Assembly: GCF_000176175.1 (NCBI RefSeq)
Contig: NZ_ACZP01000014.1
Span: 558,001 to 622,000, forward strand
DNA length: 64,000 nt
Origin: Vibrio furnissii CIP 102972
Lineage (GTDB): Bacteria; Pseudomonadota; Gammaproteobacteria; Enterobacterales; Vibrionaceae
Reading direction: 5' to 3'
Part shown: positions 19,337 to 28,645 of the stretch, in pieces
How the letters are laid out: each line of letters begins with the position of its first letter
Position numbering within the stretch: position 1 is the stretch's first letter
The notes under the pieces: model-generated
Seen by the model: the letters and a program-made list of their open reading frames with translations, nothing else
Database searches by the model: none
What the model was told of the DNA's origin: nothing
Position numbers and translations under genes: made by a program

Positions 19337-20502
19337 TGCCCCTCCTTGCCACTGGCTTGTCCCTGAGTTTTAAACGCATTGATGTCTGACGCCTGCACCG
19401 CATCGCCGGTATTGTTGCCCCACGCATTACGTTCGTAAGTAATGACCGCCGCCAGCTCTTTCTCACTCAGCTGGTTACCAAATGCCTGCATGGCCGTGCC
19501 CGAACGGCCATCGACCACTGTCGCGATATGCTGATGCACATCGCCGGTGGTAACCGGGCTGCCTTTCATCGCCGGGAACGCCCCCGGAATCCCTAGCCCC
19601 GTTGGTTGGTGACACACGGCGCAGCGGTCGAGGTAGACTTTCTCGCCCAGCGTCATCAGTTCTTCAAGCGACATCGAGCTTTGCAGCGCTTTTTCGGCTT
19701 CCTGTTTTGCCAGCGCAACTTCGGCTTTTTTGTCGCTCAACCACTGGTCATACTCGTCTTCGGCCATTGCTTGCACCACAATCGGCATAAAGCCATGCGC
19801 TCGGCCACACAGCTCAGCACACTGGCCGCGATAAACGCCCGGCTCATCAATGCGCGTCCACGCTTCATTAATAAAACCGGGAATGGTGTCTTTTTTCACT
19901 GCAAAGGCAGGCACCCACCACGAATGAATCACATCATCAGAGGTGAGCAGAAAACGGATTTTGCGATGCACCGGCACCACCAGCGGCTGGTCCACTTCTA
20001 ATAAGTAGTGCGCGCCTTTGGCTTCAATGCCGTCAATTTGCTTTTGAGACGTGGCAAGTAGGCTGTAGAACGCCACATCTTCATCGAAATAGCTGTAGTG
20101 CCATTTCCACTGTGAGCCGGTGATTTTGATAGTTAAGTCCGATTGAGAGGTGTCTTCCATTGCCACCAGCGTTTTGGTGGCCGGAATGGCCATCGCAACC
20201 AAAATGACAATCGGAATGATGGTCCAGATGATTTCGACTTTGGTACTTTCATGGAAATGCGCGGCCACCGCCCCTTTGGATTTGCGGTGCTTATATATGG
20301 CGTAGAACATCGCCCCAAAGACCACGAGTGCAATGGCGACACAGATGTAGAAAATCAGCATATGGAGGTGATACACCTGGCCACTGATTTCGGTGACACC
20401 GGGGGTCATGTTCAGTGATCGTTCAGCAGAAATCGCTGGAGCCGCAAAGCCAATCAATATCAGATCGGTCCACAGCCACAGATTGGTCACAAATCTTCTC
20501 AA
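19333..20502 (-). CDS. ctaC: Cytochrome c oxidase subunit II with fused C-terminal cytochrome c
   Basis: A 389-residue protein: signal/anchor, two membrane helices (about 45-65 and 90-110), periplasmic CuA domain and a c-type heme domain. CuA ligands are visible in HSWWVPAF and [14 protein letters not shown]. The C-terminal third contains CAVCH and, later, a methionine ligand region with SGTAMQAFG, making this a caa3-type subunit II able to take electrons directly. It is the first gene of the operon that runs to ctaB; the promoter must lie in 20,503-20,816. Confidence 0.95.
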   Translation of the reverse strand: MRRFVTNLWLWTDLILIGFAAPAISAERSLNMTPGVTEISGQVYHLHMLIFYICVAIALVVFGAMFYAIYKHRKSKGAVAAHFHESTKVEIIWTIIPIVILVAMAIPATKTLVAMEDTSQSDLTIKITGSQWKWHYSYFDEDVAFYSLLATSQKQIDGIEAKGAHYLLEVDQPLVVPVHRKIRFLLTSDDVIHSWWVPAFAVKKDTIPGFINEAWTRIDEPGVYRGQCAELCGRAHGFMPIVVQAMAEDEYDQWLSDKKAEVALAKQEAEKALQSSMSLEELMTLGEKVYLDRCAVCHQPTGLGIPGAFPAMKGSPVTTGDVHQHIATVVDGRSGTAMQAFGNQLSEKELAAVITYERNAWGNNTGDAVQASDINAFKTQGQASGKEGQ

Positions 20503-20816
20503 GAGATCTCTCCTCTGCTCAGCCGCACGGCATGTGCGTCTCTGGATGGGCTCCGTGTGAACAGCGAATTCGACACTAGTTGTTATATTTATGTTAACTA
20601 AGGCTAGTTAGTGATTTGCGTTTGTTCAAGAAACAAACAATAAAGTCGTGAGGGAGATAAGTGTCTGAAAATTTGTCCTAAGATTGGAGAAGGAGAAGAC
20701 GTCAACGGACGTGCTACAAAAGCGTGGACGCGTAAAAGTTTAGCGATTGCGTCCTCATAATCGAGAATAAATATCACTTACACTAATAACTCAATGCATA
20801 AAATAAGGTGACAACC
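20503..20816. other. Divergent intergenic region between ctaC and the phosphohexomutase gene
   Basis: About 310 bases without a gene, holding the promoters of the oxidase operon and of the phosphohexomutase. Two inverted repeats are visible: TAACTA/TAGTTA at 20595-20610 and GTTTGTT/AACAAAC at 20620-20638. They may be operators; no known regulator consensus is evident. Confidence 0.5.
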
Positions 20817-22523
20817 ATGATGCAACAAGTCACGCAATGGTTAGCGAAAGATCCCGACCCAAGAACCCGCGAAGAGCTTCAAGCGCTGATTGATGCGCAG
20901 AACCTCGACGAACTGCAGGAGCGATTTAAATCCCGACTGGAATTCGGTACCGCTGGCCTGCGTGGAAAAGTCGGCTGCGGCCCCAATAGAATGAACCGCT
21001 TGGTGATTCAAGAAACGGCAGCCGGACTCGGAGAATACCTCATCAAACAAGTCGACAATGCCAAAATGCGTGGTGTGGTCATTGGCTATGATGGTCGCCC
21101 AGATTCGCAGCAATTTGCCCACGATACCGCCGCAGTGTTGGCCTCACTCGGCATCAAAGTTTACCTGACTTACAAAGTTGCCCCGACCCCAGTGGTGGCA
21201 TTCGGCGTAAAACACTTCAATGCGGCGGCCGCTGTCGTGGTGACCGCCAGTCACAACCCGCCGGAATACAATGGCTTTAAAGTGTACTGGGAAAACGGCG
21301 CGCAAATCATTCCTCCGCACGATTCCGGTATTGCTGGCGAAATCGACATCGCGGCGCAGCGCGCGGTGCCATTGATAGCTTTAGACGATGCCCATCAAGT
21401 TGGTTTATTGGAGTGGCTGGACGACGCCTACTACCAAACGTACCGCAAAACCATCGACAGCAGCCCACTGTTGAATAACCACACCAATCCGCAGGCGGTG
21501 ACCATTGCCTACACCGCAATGCATGGCGTGGGTGCAGACATGGCTGAAACCCTGCTGCACGACGCAGGCTTTAAAAACTTGCTGAGCGTCAAAGAGCAAC
21601 GTGAACCGGATGGCACGTTCCCGACTGTGAACTTCCCCAACCCGGAAGAAGCAGGCGCGATGGACATGGTGATTGCACTCGCCGACTCTATCGACGCTGA
21701 ACTGGCGTGTGCCAACGACCCAGATGCCGACCGCTTTGCCGTGGCCGTGCGCAAACCCGATGGTCACTACCAAATGTTGACTGGCGATCAGGTCGGCACG
21801 CTGTTTGGTCATTACTTACTGAGCAAAACCAACGCCAGCAAACAATTGGTGGGAAATACCATCGTCTCTTCAAGCCTGCTGGGCAAAATCGCGGCAGCAC
21901 ATGGGGCGAAATATTATCAAACGCTGACTGGCTTTAAGTGGCTGACCAACATCGCCATGCAACAACAAAGCGAGCAACATCAATTCCTGTTCGCTTACGA
22001 AGAGGCGCTGGGCTACACCGTGGGTCACTCGGTGTGGGATAAAGATGGCCTGTCGGCGATGGTGGCGTTTGCCCAATTGGCGGCCGAGTTGTACGACCAA
22101 GGCAAAACCATTTGGGATCAATTGGAAGCCATTTATCGTCAACACGGTTTGTATGTCACCGCGCAGCGCAGCATCGCGCTCGACCCAGCCGCGCCGCCAG
22201 TCGGCGATCGTCTACGCAGCGAACCACCGCATGAAATTGCCGGTAAAGCGGTCCTCAGCACCGATGATCTGAAGCATGCGGTACGTCGTTTTAAAGATGG
22301 CACCACCGAGAGCATCGACCTGCCAAGCAGTGACGTGTTGATTTATCACCTCGATGGCGGCGCGCGCGTGATTGTTCGTCCATCCGGTACCGAACCCAAA
22401 CTGAAATGCTACTACGAAGTGGTGGGCAGCTTTGCCGACAACGAAAGCTTCGAGAGTGCGCAAGCTCGTGCGGATGAACAGATGGCGCTGCTGATCAGCG
22501 AACACCAAACCAGCCTGGCCTAA
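20817..22523 (+). CDS. Alpha-phosphohexomutase (phosphoglucomutase/phosphomannomutase family)
   Basis: A 568-residue cytosolic enzyme that interconverts hexose 1- and 6-phosphates. The four domain hallmarks are in order: FGTAGLRG near residue 47, the phosphoserine loop VVTASHNP (about 144), the magnesium loop ANDPDADR (about 304), the sugar loop YEEALGYTVGH (about 397), and the phosphate loop RPSGTEPK (about 525). Its length and the EEALGY form resemble PgcA-type enzymes rather than E. coli Pgm. ATG 20817 is preferred to GTG 20808 because AAGG sits 8 bases before it. Confidence 0.9.
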   Translation: MMQQVTQWLAKDPDPRTREELQALIDAQNLDELQERFKSRLEFGTAGLRGKVGCGPNRMNRLVIQETAAGLGEYLIKQVDNAKMRGVVIGYDGRPDSQQFAHDTAAVLASLGIKVYLTYKVAPTPVVAFGVKHFNAAAAVVVTASHNPPEYNGFKVYWENGAQIIPPHDSGIAGEIDIAAQRAVPLIALDDAHQVGLLEWLDDAYYQTYRKTIDSSPLLNNHTNPQAVTIAYTAMHGVGADMAETLLHDAGFKNLLSVKEQREPDGTFPTVNFPNPEEAGAMDMVIALADSIDAELACANDPDADRFAVAVRKPDGHYQMLTGDQVGTLFGHYLLSKTNASKQLVGNTIVSSSLLGKIAAAHGAKYYQTLTGFKWLTNIAMQQQSEQHQFLFAYEEALGYTVGHSVWDKDGLSAMVAFAQLAAELYDQGKTIWDQLEAIYRQHGLYVTAQRSIALDPAAPPVGDRLRSEPPHEIAGKAVLSTDDLKHAVRRFKDGTTESIDLPSSDVLIYHLDGGARVIVRPSGTEPKLKCYYEVVGSFADNESFESAQARADEQMALLISEHQTSLA

Positions 22524-22536
22524 CACAAGACCACGC

Positions 22537-22565
22537 AAAAAGCCCCGCTAAAGCGGGGCTTTTTT
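22537..22565. terminator. Terminator between phosphohexomutase and the alkene reductase
   Basis: AAAAGCCCCGCT (22537-22548) and AGCGGGGCTTTT (22552 onward) form a twelve-pair stem with T-runs on both sides, serving both convergent genes. Confidence 0.9.
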
Positions 22566-22595
22566 ATGACGAAACATTAGCGCAAAACCGGCGAC

Positions 22596-23639
22596 TTACA
22601 CCAATTCAGCCAGCATACTTTCGTCGTACGCTTTGACCGCTTGGCCATCACGTACCAGTGACACGTAATTCGGGTTGGCGATGAACGCACGGCCAATCGC
22701 CAGCAATTCAAACAGACCTTGTTCAATCGCTTGAGCGCCAGTTTGTGCGGTGAAACCACCCACCGCCATCAGCGTTTTCGAGTAATGCTGACGCATGTAT
22801 TCCGACACTTTCCCGCCGAGGTAATCGAATTCCATGCTGTCATCAAACATGCCTTCGTGCAGGTACGCCAGTTCGCGTTGTTCCAGCTCGGCCAGCAGGT
22901 AATCAAACACCGCGCGGTCACGTGGATCTGGGCTGATGTGCGCATATGCCCCCGGAGACAAACGTAAACCAGTGCGATAGCCACCGATGCGTTCAATGAT
23001 GGCATCAATCACCGCCAGCGGGAAACGGGCCATGTTCTCTGGCGTTTGGCCAAATTCATCCTCACGCAGGTTGGTGTCGTAGTGCAGGAACTGGTCGAGC
23101 AGATATCCGTTCGCGCCGTGGATTTCGACGCCATCAAACCCCGCCACAATCGCGTTTTCTGCCGCGACGGCGTAGTCTTCAATCAGTTGGGCAATCTCTT
23201 CTTTTGTTGCGGCTTTGGGCATGGTGTAAGTCAGGTCACGACGACGTGGCACCGTGCCTTCAAACGCGACAGCTGACGGAGCGAGTACATATTCGCCGTC
23301 AAAAAATGCTGGGTGTGCAACTCGGCCCGTGTGCCACAACTGGGCAAAGATCTTCCCGCCACGTTCGTGCACGGCCGCGGTCACTTTCTTCCAGCCTTCC
23401 ACTTGCTCAGCAGAAAACAGCCCCGGCGTGCTTGGGTAACCCTGACCGTCTGGGCGAATGATGGTCGCCTCAGAGATAATCAAGCCCGCATCAGCGCGGC
23501 GCGCGTAGTACGCCGCCATTTCATCGGTCGGCACCAAGCCTTCACCCGCCATACAACGAGTCAGTGGCGCCATGACAATTCGGTTATTCAGTGTGATCTG
23601 GTCATTCAGTGGATAAGGTTGAAACAGTAAATCGGTCAT
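22596..23639 (-). CDS. Old yellow enzyme-type alkene reductase, NemA-like
   Basis: A 347-residue FMN-dependent oxidoreductase that reduces activated alkenes or nitro compounds with NAD(P)H. OYE signatures: NRIVMAPLTRCMA at the N-terminus, AGLIISEAT, AQLWHTGRVAHP, the substrate-binding pair in EIHGANGYLLDQFL, and FMN loops AVGGFTA and AIGRAFIANPN. ATG 23639 follows AAGGA. A divergent TetR gene and a large shared operator-like inverted repeat suggest NemR-style induction by electrophiles. Confidence 0.93.
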   Translation of the reverse strand: MTDLLFQPYPLNDQITLNNRIVMAPLTRCMAGEGLVPTDEMAAYYARRADAGLIISEATIIRPDGQGYPSTPGLFSAEQVEGWKKVTAAVHERGGKIFAQLWHTGRVAHPAFFDGEYVLAPSAVAFEGTVPRRRDLTYTMPKAATKEEIAQLIEDYAVAAENAIVAGFDGVEIHGANGYLLDQFLHYDTNLREDEFGQTPENMARFPLAVIDAIIERIGGYRTGLRLSPGAYAHISPDPRDRAVFDYLLAELEQRELAYLHEGMFDDSMEFDYLGGKVSEYMRQHYSKTLMAVGGFTAQTGAQAIEQGLFELLAIGRAFIANPNYVSLVRDGQAVKAYDESMLAELV

Positions 23640-23683
23640 CGCAAAGTCCTTGCATCTATTCAATGGGCTTATGCTAGATCAAA

Positions 23684-23725
23684 CTTGAACGATCATTCAA
23701 GATATATTTTGAATGATCGTTCAAG
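23684..23725. promoter_or_regulatory. Large inverted repeat, probable TetR double operator
   Basis: CTTGAACGATCATTCAA (23684-23700) and its exact reverse complement (23709-23725) are separated by 8 bases. Each arm is itself nearly palindromic (TTGAA...TTCAA), so this looks like two tandem TetR-family operators controlling the divergent nemA-like and tetR genes. Confidence 0.7.
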
Positions 23726-23790
23726 AAATTTTGTCAGGGTGACGAAATCAGCGTAGAATTGCGCCGAGATAACCAAGTTAGAGAAGCGAT

Positions 23791-24369
23791 GTGCGCGTAG
23801 CGGAATTTGACAGAGAGCAGGTATTGCGCTCTGCGATGTACGAATTTATGTCGAAGGGATTCAATAAAACCAGCATGCAAGACCTCAAAAGAGCCACTGG
23901 TCTGCATCCGGGTTCCATTTATTGTGCCTTTGAGAATAAACGCGGCTTATTGCTGGCAGCCCTGGCACATTACGCCTGCGAGCGTACCGAAGAGTTCAAC
24001 GCCATTTTTGCCGCGCAGCCTACCGTGATGGCCGGATTGAAAAGCTACTTCTGCATGGTGGTGGATGAATGCGCTCGTGAAGAGATTAAAGATTGCTTGC
24101 TGCAAAAAGCCTTGAGTGAGTTGTCTCAGCAGGATGATGAAGTGGAGCAAGTGATTCGCGACACGTTGAATATTTGGAAACTCGGTTTGCTGGCGCAACT
24201 CAAACTCGCGCAGCAGCGCGCTGAAATCCACCCAGATGCGGACTGTGAATTTCTGGCAGAATATTTGGTGATGGGCATTTACGGTTTGCGTTCATTTGCG
24301 CACACCAAACCCAAAAAAGAATTGCTATGCAAAATGGCCGATCAATTACTCTCGACCATTCAAGCATAA
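23791..24369 (+). CDS. TetR family regulator, NemR-like
   Basis: A 192-residue TetR repressor. The DNA-binding domain shows YEFMSKGFNKTSMQDLKRAT followed by LHPGSIYCAFENKRGLL. Several cysteines (about residues 49, 64, 88, 93 and 101) could sense electrophiles as in E. coli NemR. The start is GTG 23791, because the overlapping ATG at 23789 runs into a stop after two codons; AGAGAAG is upstream. Divergent from the alkene reductase gene. Confidence 0.85.
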   Translation: MRVAEFDREQVLRSAMYEFMSKGFNKTSMQDLKRATGLHPGSIYCAFENKRGLLLAALAHYACERTEEFNAIFAAQPTVMAGLKSYFCMVVDECAREEIKDCLLQKALSELSQQDDEVEQVIRDTLNIWKLGLLAQLKLAQQRAEIHPDADCEFLAEYLVMGIYGLRSFAHTKPKKELLCKMADQLLSTIQA

Positions 24370-24392
24370 GTCCAAGCATCCATTTAGACACG

Positions 24393-24420
24393 AAAAAGGC
24401 ACCCTTCGGTGCCTTTTGTT
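24393..24420 (+). terminator. Terminator after nemR-like gene
   Basis: AAAGGCACC and GGTGCCTTT form a nine-pair stem around CTTC, followed by TGTTGTT. The A-run on the other side may also serve the convergent LysE gene. Confidence 0.8.
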
Positions 24421-24441
24421 GTTGAACGCAGGGGCACGCCA

Positions 24442-25074
24442 TTAACGCAGTAAGTCGCTCAGCATCCACAGCGCCAACACAAAGAAAATCAGTCCCATCA
24501 ATTTGTGCTGATAGGTACGAAACTTCGCGTTCTCCAGCAGCGATTGACCAAACAACCCCACCGCCCCCACCAGCAGCAAATTAAACAGCAAACCACACAC
24601 ATTGAGCAGCAGCCCCAGCGCCAACATTTGTTCGCCCGAGGACGCGGCAATATTGCTCGACACAAACTGCGGCAGAAACATCACAAAGAACACCAATGCT
24701 TTTGGATTGAGCAAGTTGCTCACCAAGGCACGCTGATAAAAAGTGCTCGCCATCGTATGGCGGCCATCCAACGCTGGCGCTTGCGCGGCATTGGCACGCA
24801 TGCAATCGAACCCCATTTTGAGCAAGTAAGCACCGCCCAACAGGTGCAATGCTTGCAGCGCCATCGGGCTCATGGCAATCAGTGCTGACACGCCCAGCGC
24901 CGCCAACAGCGTCAGAATAATTCCGGAAGTGGCGTTACCTAAGCTGGCAAACACCCCCACTTTTCGTCCGTAGCTGAGGCTTGAACTAGCAATCAGCAAC
25001 ATATCTGGCCCCGGCAATAACAGGAGTGCCACCACCGCGGTGAGATAGACTGGCAAAATAGCAAAGTCGATCAT
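24442..25074 (-). CDS. LysE/RhtB family amino acid exporter
   Basis: A 210-residue inner-membrane protein with about six helices. The family motif LLLPGPDMLLIASSSLSYGRK-like region is near residue 20 (PGPDML), followed by GNATSG; NPKALVFFVMFLPQF is typical of RhtB proteins. It exports an amino acid or derivative, identity unknown. It is divergent from an AraC-type regulator gene with an inverted repeat between them. Confidence 0.88.
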   Translation of the reverse strand: MIDFAILPVYLTAVVALLLLPGPDMLLIASSSLSYGRKVGVFASLGNATSGIILTLLAALGVSALIAMSPMALQALHLLGGAYLLKMGFDCMRANAAQAPALDGRHTMASTFYQRALVSNLLNPKALVFFVMFLPQFVSSNIAASSGEQMLALGLLLNVCGLLFNLLLVGAVGLFGQSLLENAKFRTYQHKLMGLIFFVLALWMLSDLLR

Positions 25075-25148
25075 AGTAATATTTCATAGGAATCAGGAAG
25101 CGGCGGATTTTATATCAACATTAAAGATCAATCCAATACCATCCTCCA

Positions 25149-25172
25149 ATTAACCAAAGATAATTGGTTAAT
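25149..25172. promoter_or_regulatory. Inverted repeat between lysE-like and araC-like genes
   Basis: ATTAACCAA (25149-25157) and TTGGTTAAT (25164-25172) form a perfect repeat with a 6-bp centre, positioned as an operator for one or both divergent genes. Confidence 0.5.
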
Positions 25173-25262
25173 GATTTTATATTCAATCACATGAGCAATT
25201 TTGTACAAAAAGCGAAGGACAGTTTGAAGTACACTGGAAAGCCGTTGAGCGAAGAGTGGATT

Positions 25263-26099
25263 ATGGATAAACAACGCGCCCCAAGAGCAAAGGAAAGTGC
25301 CAAGTTTCAGGTGGCCGATGAACTCGGCGGTATTGAGCTGCTCGACGCCCAGTATGAAACCCAAAACTTCTCGCGTCACAGTCACGAAGGGTACACCATC
25401 GGTGTGATTGAACGTGGCGCGCAACGTTTCTACCGCACGGGCGGCAATCACGTGGCGCCGCAAGACAGCATCATTCTGGTCAATGCCGATGAAGTCCATA
25501 CCGGTCACTCCGCCGTTGAAGGCGGCTGGGCGTACAAAGCCATGTATCCGGTTCCTGAGCAGTTTGAGGCTATTTCGCGTGAGCTGGGTAACAGCGGCTA
25601 CGGCACGCCTTACTTTCCCGAAGCCGTGGTGCACGACCCAGAACTCGCCAGCCAATTTCGCTTAGTGTTTGATACGCTTGAAAAATCAGACAACCGCTTG
25701 CTGCGTGAAACCTTGGTGTACGCCAGTTTGGTCAAGTTGATGGCGCGCCACGGGAAAACGCCGCCGAAGCCCGTTGAAATGTCGAAAGCGCAGCAGCAAT
25801 TGACGTTGGTGAAAACGTTTCTGGATGATTTTCCGCAGGCAGACGTTTCGCTAGAGGAACTGGCAAAACTGGCGGGGATCAGCCCGTTTCACTTGGTGCG
25901 TGCGTTTCAAAAGCAGTTTGGCTTTCCACCCCATGCTTACCAGATTCAAGCCCGGCTGCGTTACGCTCGCACGCTGCTCAAAGCGGGCCATTCGATTTCA
26001 GATACCGCGCAGGAATGTGGCTTTCACGACCAAAGCCATCTTCATCGTCACTTTAAAAAGGCGATGGGCATTACCCCCAAGCAATACGTGCAGCATTAA
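25263..26099 (+). CDS. AraC family regulator with cupin domain
   Basis: A regulator of about 278 residues if it starts at ATG 25263 (GAAGAG upstream); ATG 25191 would add 24 residues. The N-terminal cupin has FSRHSHEGYTIGV and later histidines in NADEVHTGHS, typical of AraC proteins that govern LysE/AzlC amino acid exporters. The C-terminal domain has LEELAKLAGISPFHLVRAFQ and ISDTAQECGFHDQSHLHRHF, each with normal HTH spacing. It likely regulates the divergent LysE gene and/or the downstream azlCD. Confidence 0.85.
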   Translation: MDKQRAPRAKESAKFQVADELGGIELLDAQYETQNFSRHSHEGYTIGVIERGAQRFYRTGGNHVAPQDSIILVNADEVHTGHSAVEGGWAYKAMYPVPEQFEAISRELGNSGYGTPYFPEAVVHDPELASQFRLVFDTLEKSDNRLLRETLVYASLVKLMARHGKTPPKPVEMSKAQQQLTLVKTFLDDFPQADVSLEELAKLAGISPFHLVRAFQKQFGFPPHAYQIQARLRYARTLLKAGHSISDTAQECGFHDQSHLHRHFKKAMGITPKQYVQH

Positions 26100-26255
26100 G
26101 CGCTCGCGCCGTCGTCATCCGAGCAACTTTGTACAAGTATTTGCCTTCTTGCTGTGGTGTGATGACCTGAGCCGTCGCAGCGCCAAGGTCATCGCCGCAC
26201 ACGGCCGCTTTACTTCCGTTGCGGATCCCGTCAGCATTCACCACAGGACGATTTT

Positions 26256-26978
26256 ATGAGTAGTACCGTTTTGTCACAGCCTTCTTATACCGATTCCAAA
26301 TCCCGCCTGTTTTGGCAGGGAACTGTCGCCATGCTGCCGCTGAGCGTGGCCGTGTTGCCTTGGGGCTTACTGGCCGGCTCATTTGCCATTGATGCGGGGC
26401 TGACGCCGTTTGAAAGCCAATCGCTTTCGATGATTTTGTTTGCCGGTTCGGCACAATTAGTGGCCACCGGCATGATCAAAGCCGGGGCTGGCCTCATGAC
26501 CATGCTGATCACCACGTTGTTTATCACTTCACGCCATTTTCTCTACAGTGTGTCGATGCGCAGCAAAATCAGCCCGCTGCCCACCCGTTGGCGTTTGGCG
26601 TTGGGTTTTCTGTTAACGGACGAGCTGTTCGCGCTGTGCGGCCAGCAAAGTGACAAACAATTCAACCGTTGGTATGCCTTGGGCGCCGGGCTCAGTTTCT
26701 ACTTGGTGTGGAACCTGGCAACCTTGGTTGGCATTGTCGCAGGTAGCTACATTCCCGCACTCAATGAACTGGGGTTGGAATTTGCGGTGGCCGCAACCTT
26801 CATCGCGATTGTGGTGCCAAACATTCAAAGCTTGCCCGTGGTGGTTTCGGTGTTGGTCGCGCTGCTGCTCTCCGTCGGCCTGACCGTGATGCATGTTGAC
26901 GGCAGCCTGATGATTGCCAGTATTGGCGCGATGGTGGCCGGTTACGCCACCGAACGACTACAAGGAGGAAAAGCATGA
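26256..26978 (+). CDS. azlC: AzlC family branched-chain amino acid export subunit
   Basis: A 240-residue inner-membrane protein with about seven helices. LPWGLLAGSFAIDAGL, MILFAGSAQLVA, and FITSRHFLYSVSM are AzlC signatures. Together with AzlD it forms a secondary exporter of branched-chain or related amino acids. ATG 26256 has AGGA upstream; the stop overlaps the azlD start by 4 bases. Confidence 0.9.
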   Translation: MSSTVLSQPSYTDSKSRLFWQGTVAMLPLSVAVLPWGLLAGSFAIDAGLTPFESQSLSMILFAGSAQLVATGMIKAGAGLMTMLITTLFITSRHFLYSVSMRSKISPLPTRWRLALGFLLTDELFALCGQQSDKQFNRWYALGAGLSFYLVWNLATLVGIVAGSYIPALNELGLEFAVAATFIAIVVPNIQSLPVVVSVLVALLLSVGLTVMHVDGSLMIASIGAMVAGYATERLQGGKA

Positions 26979-27295
26979 TCATGCTCTCGATTTTCGCGAT
27001 GACCGCGCTGGTGTTCATGAGTCGTTATCTGTTTCTGGAACCCAAACTGCCGCTGCGGTTAAGCCCGAGTTTGCAGCGCTTGCTGAGCTATTCAGGCCCC
27101 GCCGTGCTGACGGCCATCTGGGCGCCGATTGTGTTCACACATGAACAATCGCTGTGGCTGGAAAGCACCAATCCCTACATTTGGGCGGCGCTGCTGGCAG
27201 GGCTGCTCGCCTGGCGCACCAAAAACATTCTATTGACCACCGTGGTCAGTATGGCGGTATTTTTGCTACTCAACTTAGTGGTATTCAGCGCCTGA
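26975..27295 (+). CDS. azlD: AzlD family transporter subunit
   Basis: A 106-residue hydrophobic partner of AzlC with four helices; MSRYLFLEPKLPLRLSPSLQRLLSY is the conserved region (given here in adjoining parts around residues 14-38). Translationally coupled to azlC through ATGA. Confidence 0.88.
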   Translation: MIMLSIFAMTALVFMSRYLFLEPKLPLRLSPSLQRLLSYSGPAVLTAIWAPIVFTHEQSLWLESTNPYIWAALLAGLLAWRTKNILLTTVVSMAVFLLLNLVVFSA

Positions 27296-27319
27296 TCCGC
27301 ATTGATTTAAAAGAAAAAA

Positions 27320-27340
27320 GGCTAGCCTATTCGGCTAGCC
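27320..27340 (-). terminator. Terminator of the FAH-family gene
   Basis: GGCTAGCC arms at 27320-27327 and 27333-27340; on the minus strand the stem is followed by TTTTTTCTTTT. The stem includes the stop codon of the FAH-family gene. Confidence 0.75.
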
Positions 27341-27941
27341 ATTCAATTTCGAGCAGGACGTGGTCGCCGCATTTCAGGCGCCCGAGGAACACATCCCCTG
27401 CATGCACGACCCCAACGCCTTGCGGCGTACCCGTCATGACGATATCCCCGTCAATTAGCGTGGTGTACGATTGCAGCTCTTGCAGAATCATCGCCGGTTT
27501 GAACATCATTTGTGCCACGCCGCCACACTGCACGCGCACACAGTTAATGAAGAGTTCCAGTGACAACTGTTCCACATCGAGACCATCGAGCGACACGAAA
27601 CGGCTGAACACCGCGGAACCATCAAACGCTTTGGCGCGCTCCCACGGCAGTTGCTTTTGTTTGAGTTGTGATTGCAATTCACGCTTGGTCAGATCCAATC
27701 CGAGTCCGACGCCCACGTACTGGCCGTTTTCCACCACAAAGCAAATTTCCGTTTCGTAATGCAGCGGTTCGTCATGAAAGGCGCGCAACGTGCCGGAAAT
27801 GCTGCTATTGGGTTTGTTAAACACCACCATCTGATCAGGCATGGCGTTATTCAACTCTTTGACATGTTCCACGTAGTTGCGTCCAACACACAACACTTTG
27901 GACGGTGTGACCTGTTGCTCTTCGAAACGAACCGTCTTCAT
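27327..27941 (-). CDS. Fumarylacetoacetate hydrolase family protein
   Basis: A 204-residue metal-dependent hydrolase or isomerase of the short FAH type. CVGRNYVEHVKELNN is the conserved N-terminal loop; metal ligands are in HYETEICFV (Glu-x-Glu) and the catalytic tail has DIVMTGTPQGVGVV. ATG 27941 has GGAAGAG upstream. Family members act on acylpyruvates or oxaloacetate; the specific substrate is unknown. Confidence 0.85.
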   Translation of the reverse strand: MKTVRFEEQQVTPSKVLCVGRNYVEHVKELNNAMPDQMVVFNKPNSSISGTLRAFHDEPLHYETEICFVVENGQYVGVGLGLDLTKRELQSQLKQKQLPWERAKAFDGSAVFSRFVSLDGLDVEQLSLELFINCVRVQCGGVAQMMFKPAMILQELQSYTTLIDGDIVMTGTPQGVGVVHAGDVFLGRLKCGDHVLLEIEWLAE

Positions 27942-28045
27942 AGCTCTTCCTTGAATGATAATTGAGCGCAAAGTGTATCGTATCTCAAGCCATCGCCAAC
28001 AAAATTAGCGTGCGCGATGTCAAAATTCTGATCCTTGGCAAACTC

Positions 28046-28522
28046 TTATCCGTTGAGTTTCCCCACCACCTTTTCACACAGCTGTTTGAGCATCACCAGT
28101 TCATCTAAGTCGAGATCAAACTTGCACACCATGGATTTGGGCACCGCAAGCGCCTGCTCGCGTAACGCCGTGCCTCGCTCAGTGAGCCACAACTCGCGAG
28201 CGCGCTCATCGGTCACGCTGCGTCGGCGCTCCACCAGCCCTTTACTTTCCAGGCGTTTGAGCAGCGGCGTCAACGTACCGGAATCTAAGTGCAATTTTTC
28301 ACCCAACGTTTTCACGCTGATGGCGTTTTGCTGCCACAACACCATCATCACCAGATACTGCGGATAAGTCAGATCAAGCGCATCCAACAACGGGCGATAC
28401 GCGCGCACCACCGCGTTTGCGGCACTGTAGAGCGGAAAGCAGAGTTGGTTATCGAGCAGCAACAGCTCGTCATCAGGGATCGGAAATGGGGTCTGGGAAG
28501 GGACACAACGGCTCATGTTCAT
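28046..28522 (-). CDS. ohrR: OhrR, MarR family peroxide-sensing repressor
   Basis: A 158-residue MarR protein. The reactive cysteine is visible in DNQLCFPLYSA (near residue 28), the hallmark of OhrR, which is oxidised by organic hydroperoxides and releases DNA. The winged helix lies around VKTLGEKLHLDSGTLTPLLKRLE, shown here in adjoining pieces. It is divergent from ohr. Start could be GTG 28525, ATG 28522 or ATG 28516; an OhrR-like palindrome is directly upstream, so it is autoregulated. Confidence 0.92.
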   Translation of the reverse strand: MNMSRCVPSQTPFPIPDDELLLLDNQLCFPLYSAANAVVRAYRPLLDALDLTYPQYLVMMVLWQQNAISVKTLGEKLHLDSGTLTPLLKRLESKGLVERRRSVTDERARELWLTERGTALREQALAVPKSMVCKFDLDLDELVMLKQLCEKVVGKLNG

Positions 28523-28526
28523 CACT

Positions 28527-28541
28527 CACAATTAAATTGTG
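28527..28541. promoter_or_regulatory. OhrR operator candidate
   Basis: CACAATTAAATTGTG is a perfect palindrome resembling the OhrR box TACAATT-AATTGTA. A related weaker element, ACAATTAGATTGCA, lies at 28588-28601 nearer to ohr. Confidence 0.7.
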
Positions 28542-28645
28542 CACAATATACTTGCATTCTATCTCAAGATCGATTTAAGATTGCAAACAATTAGATTGCA
28601 CACAACTTAATTTTACACAAAGTAACCCCTTCAAGGAGCAACATC

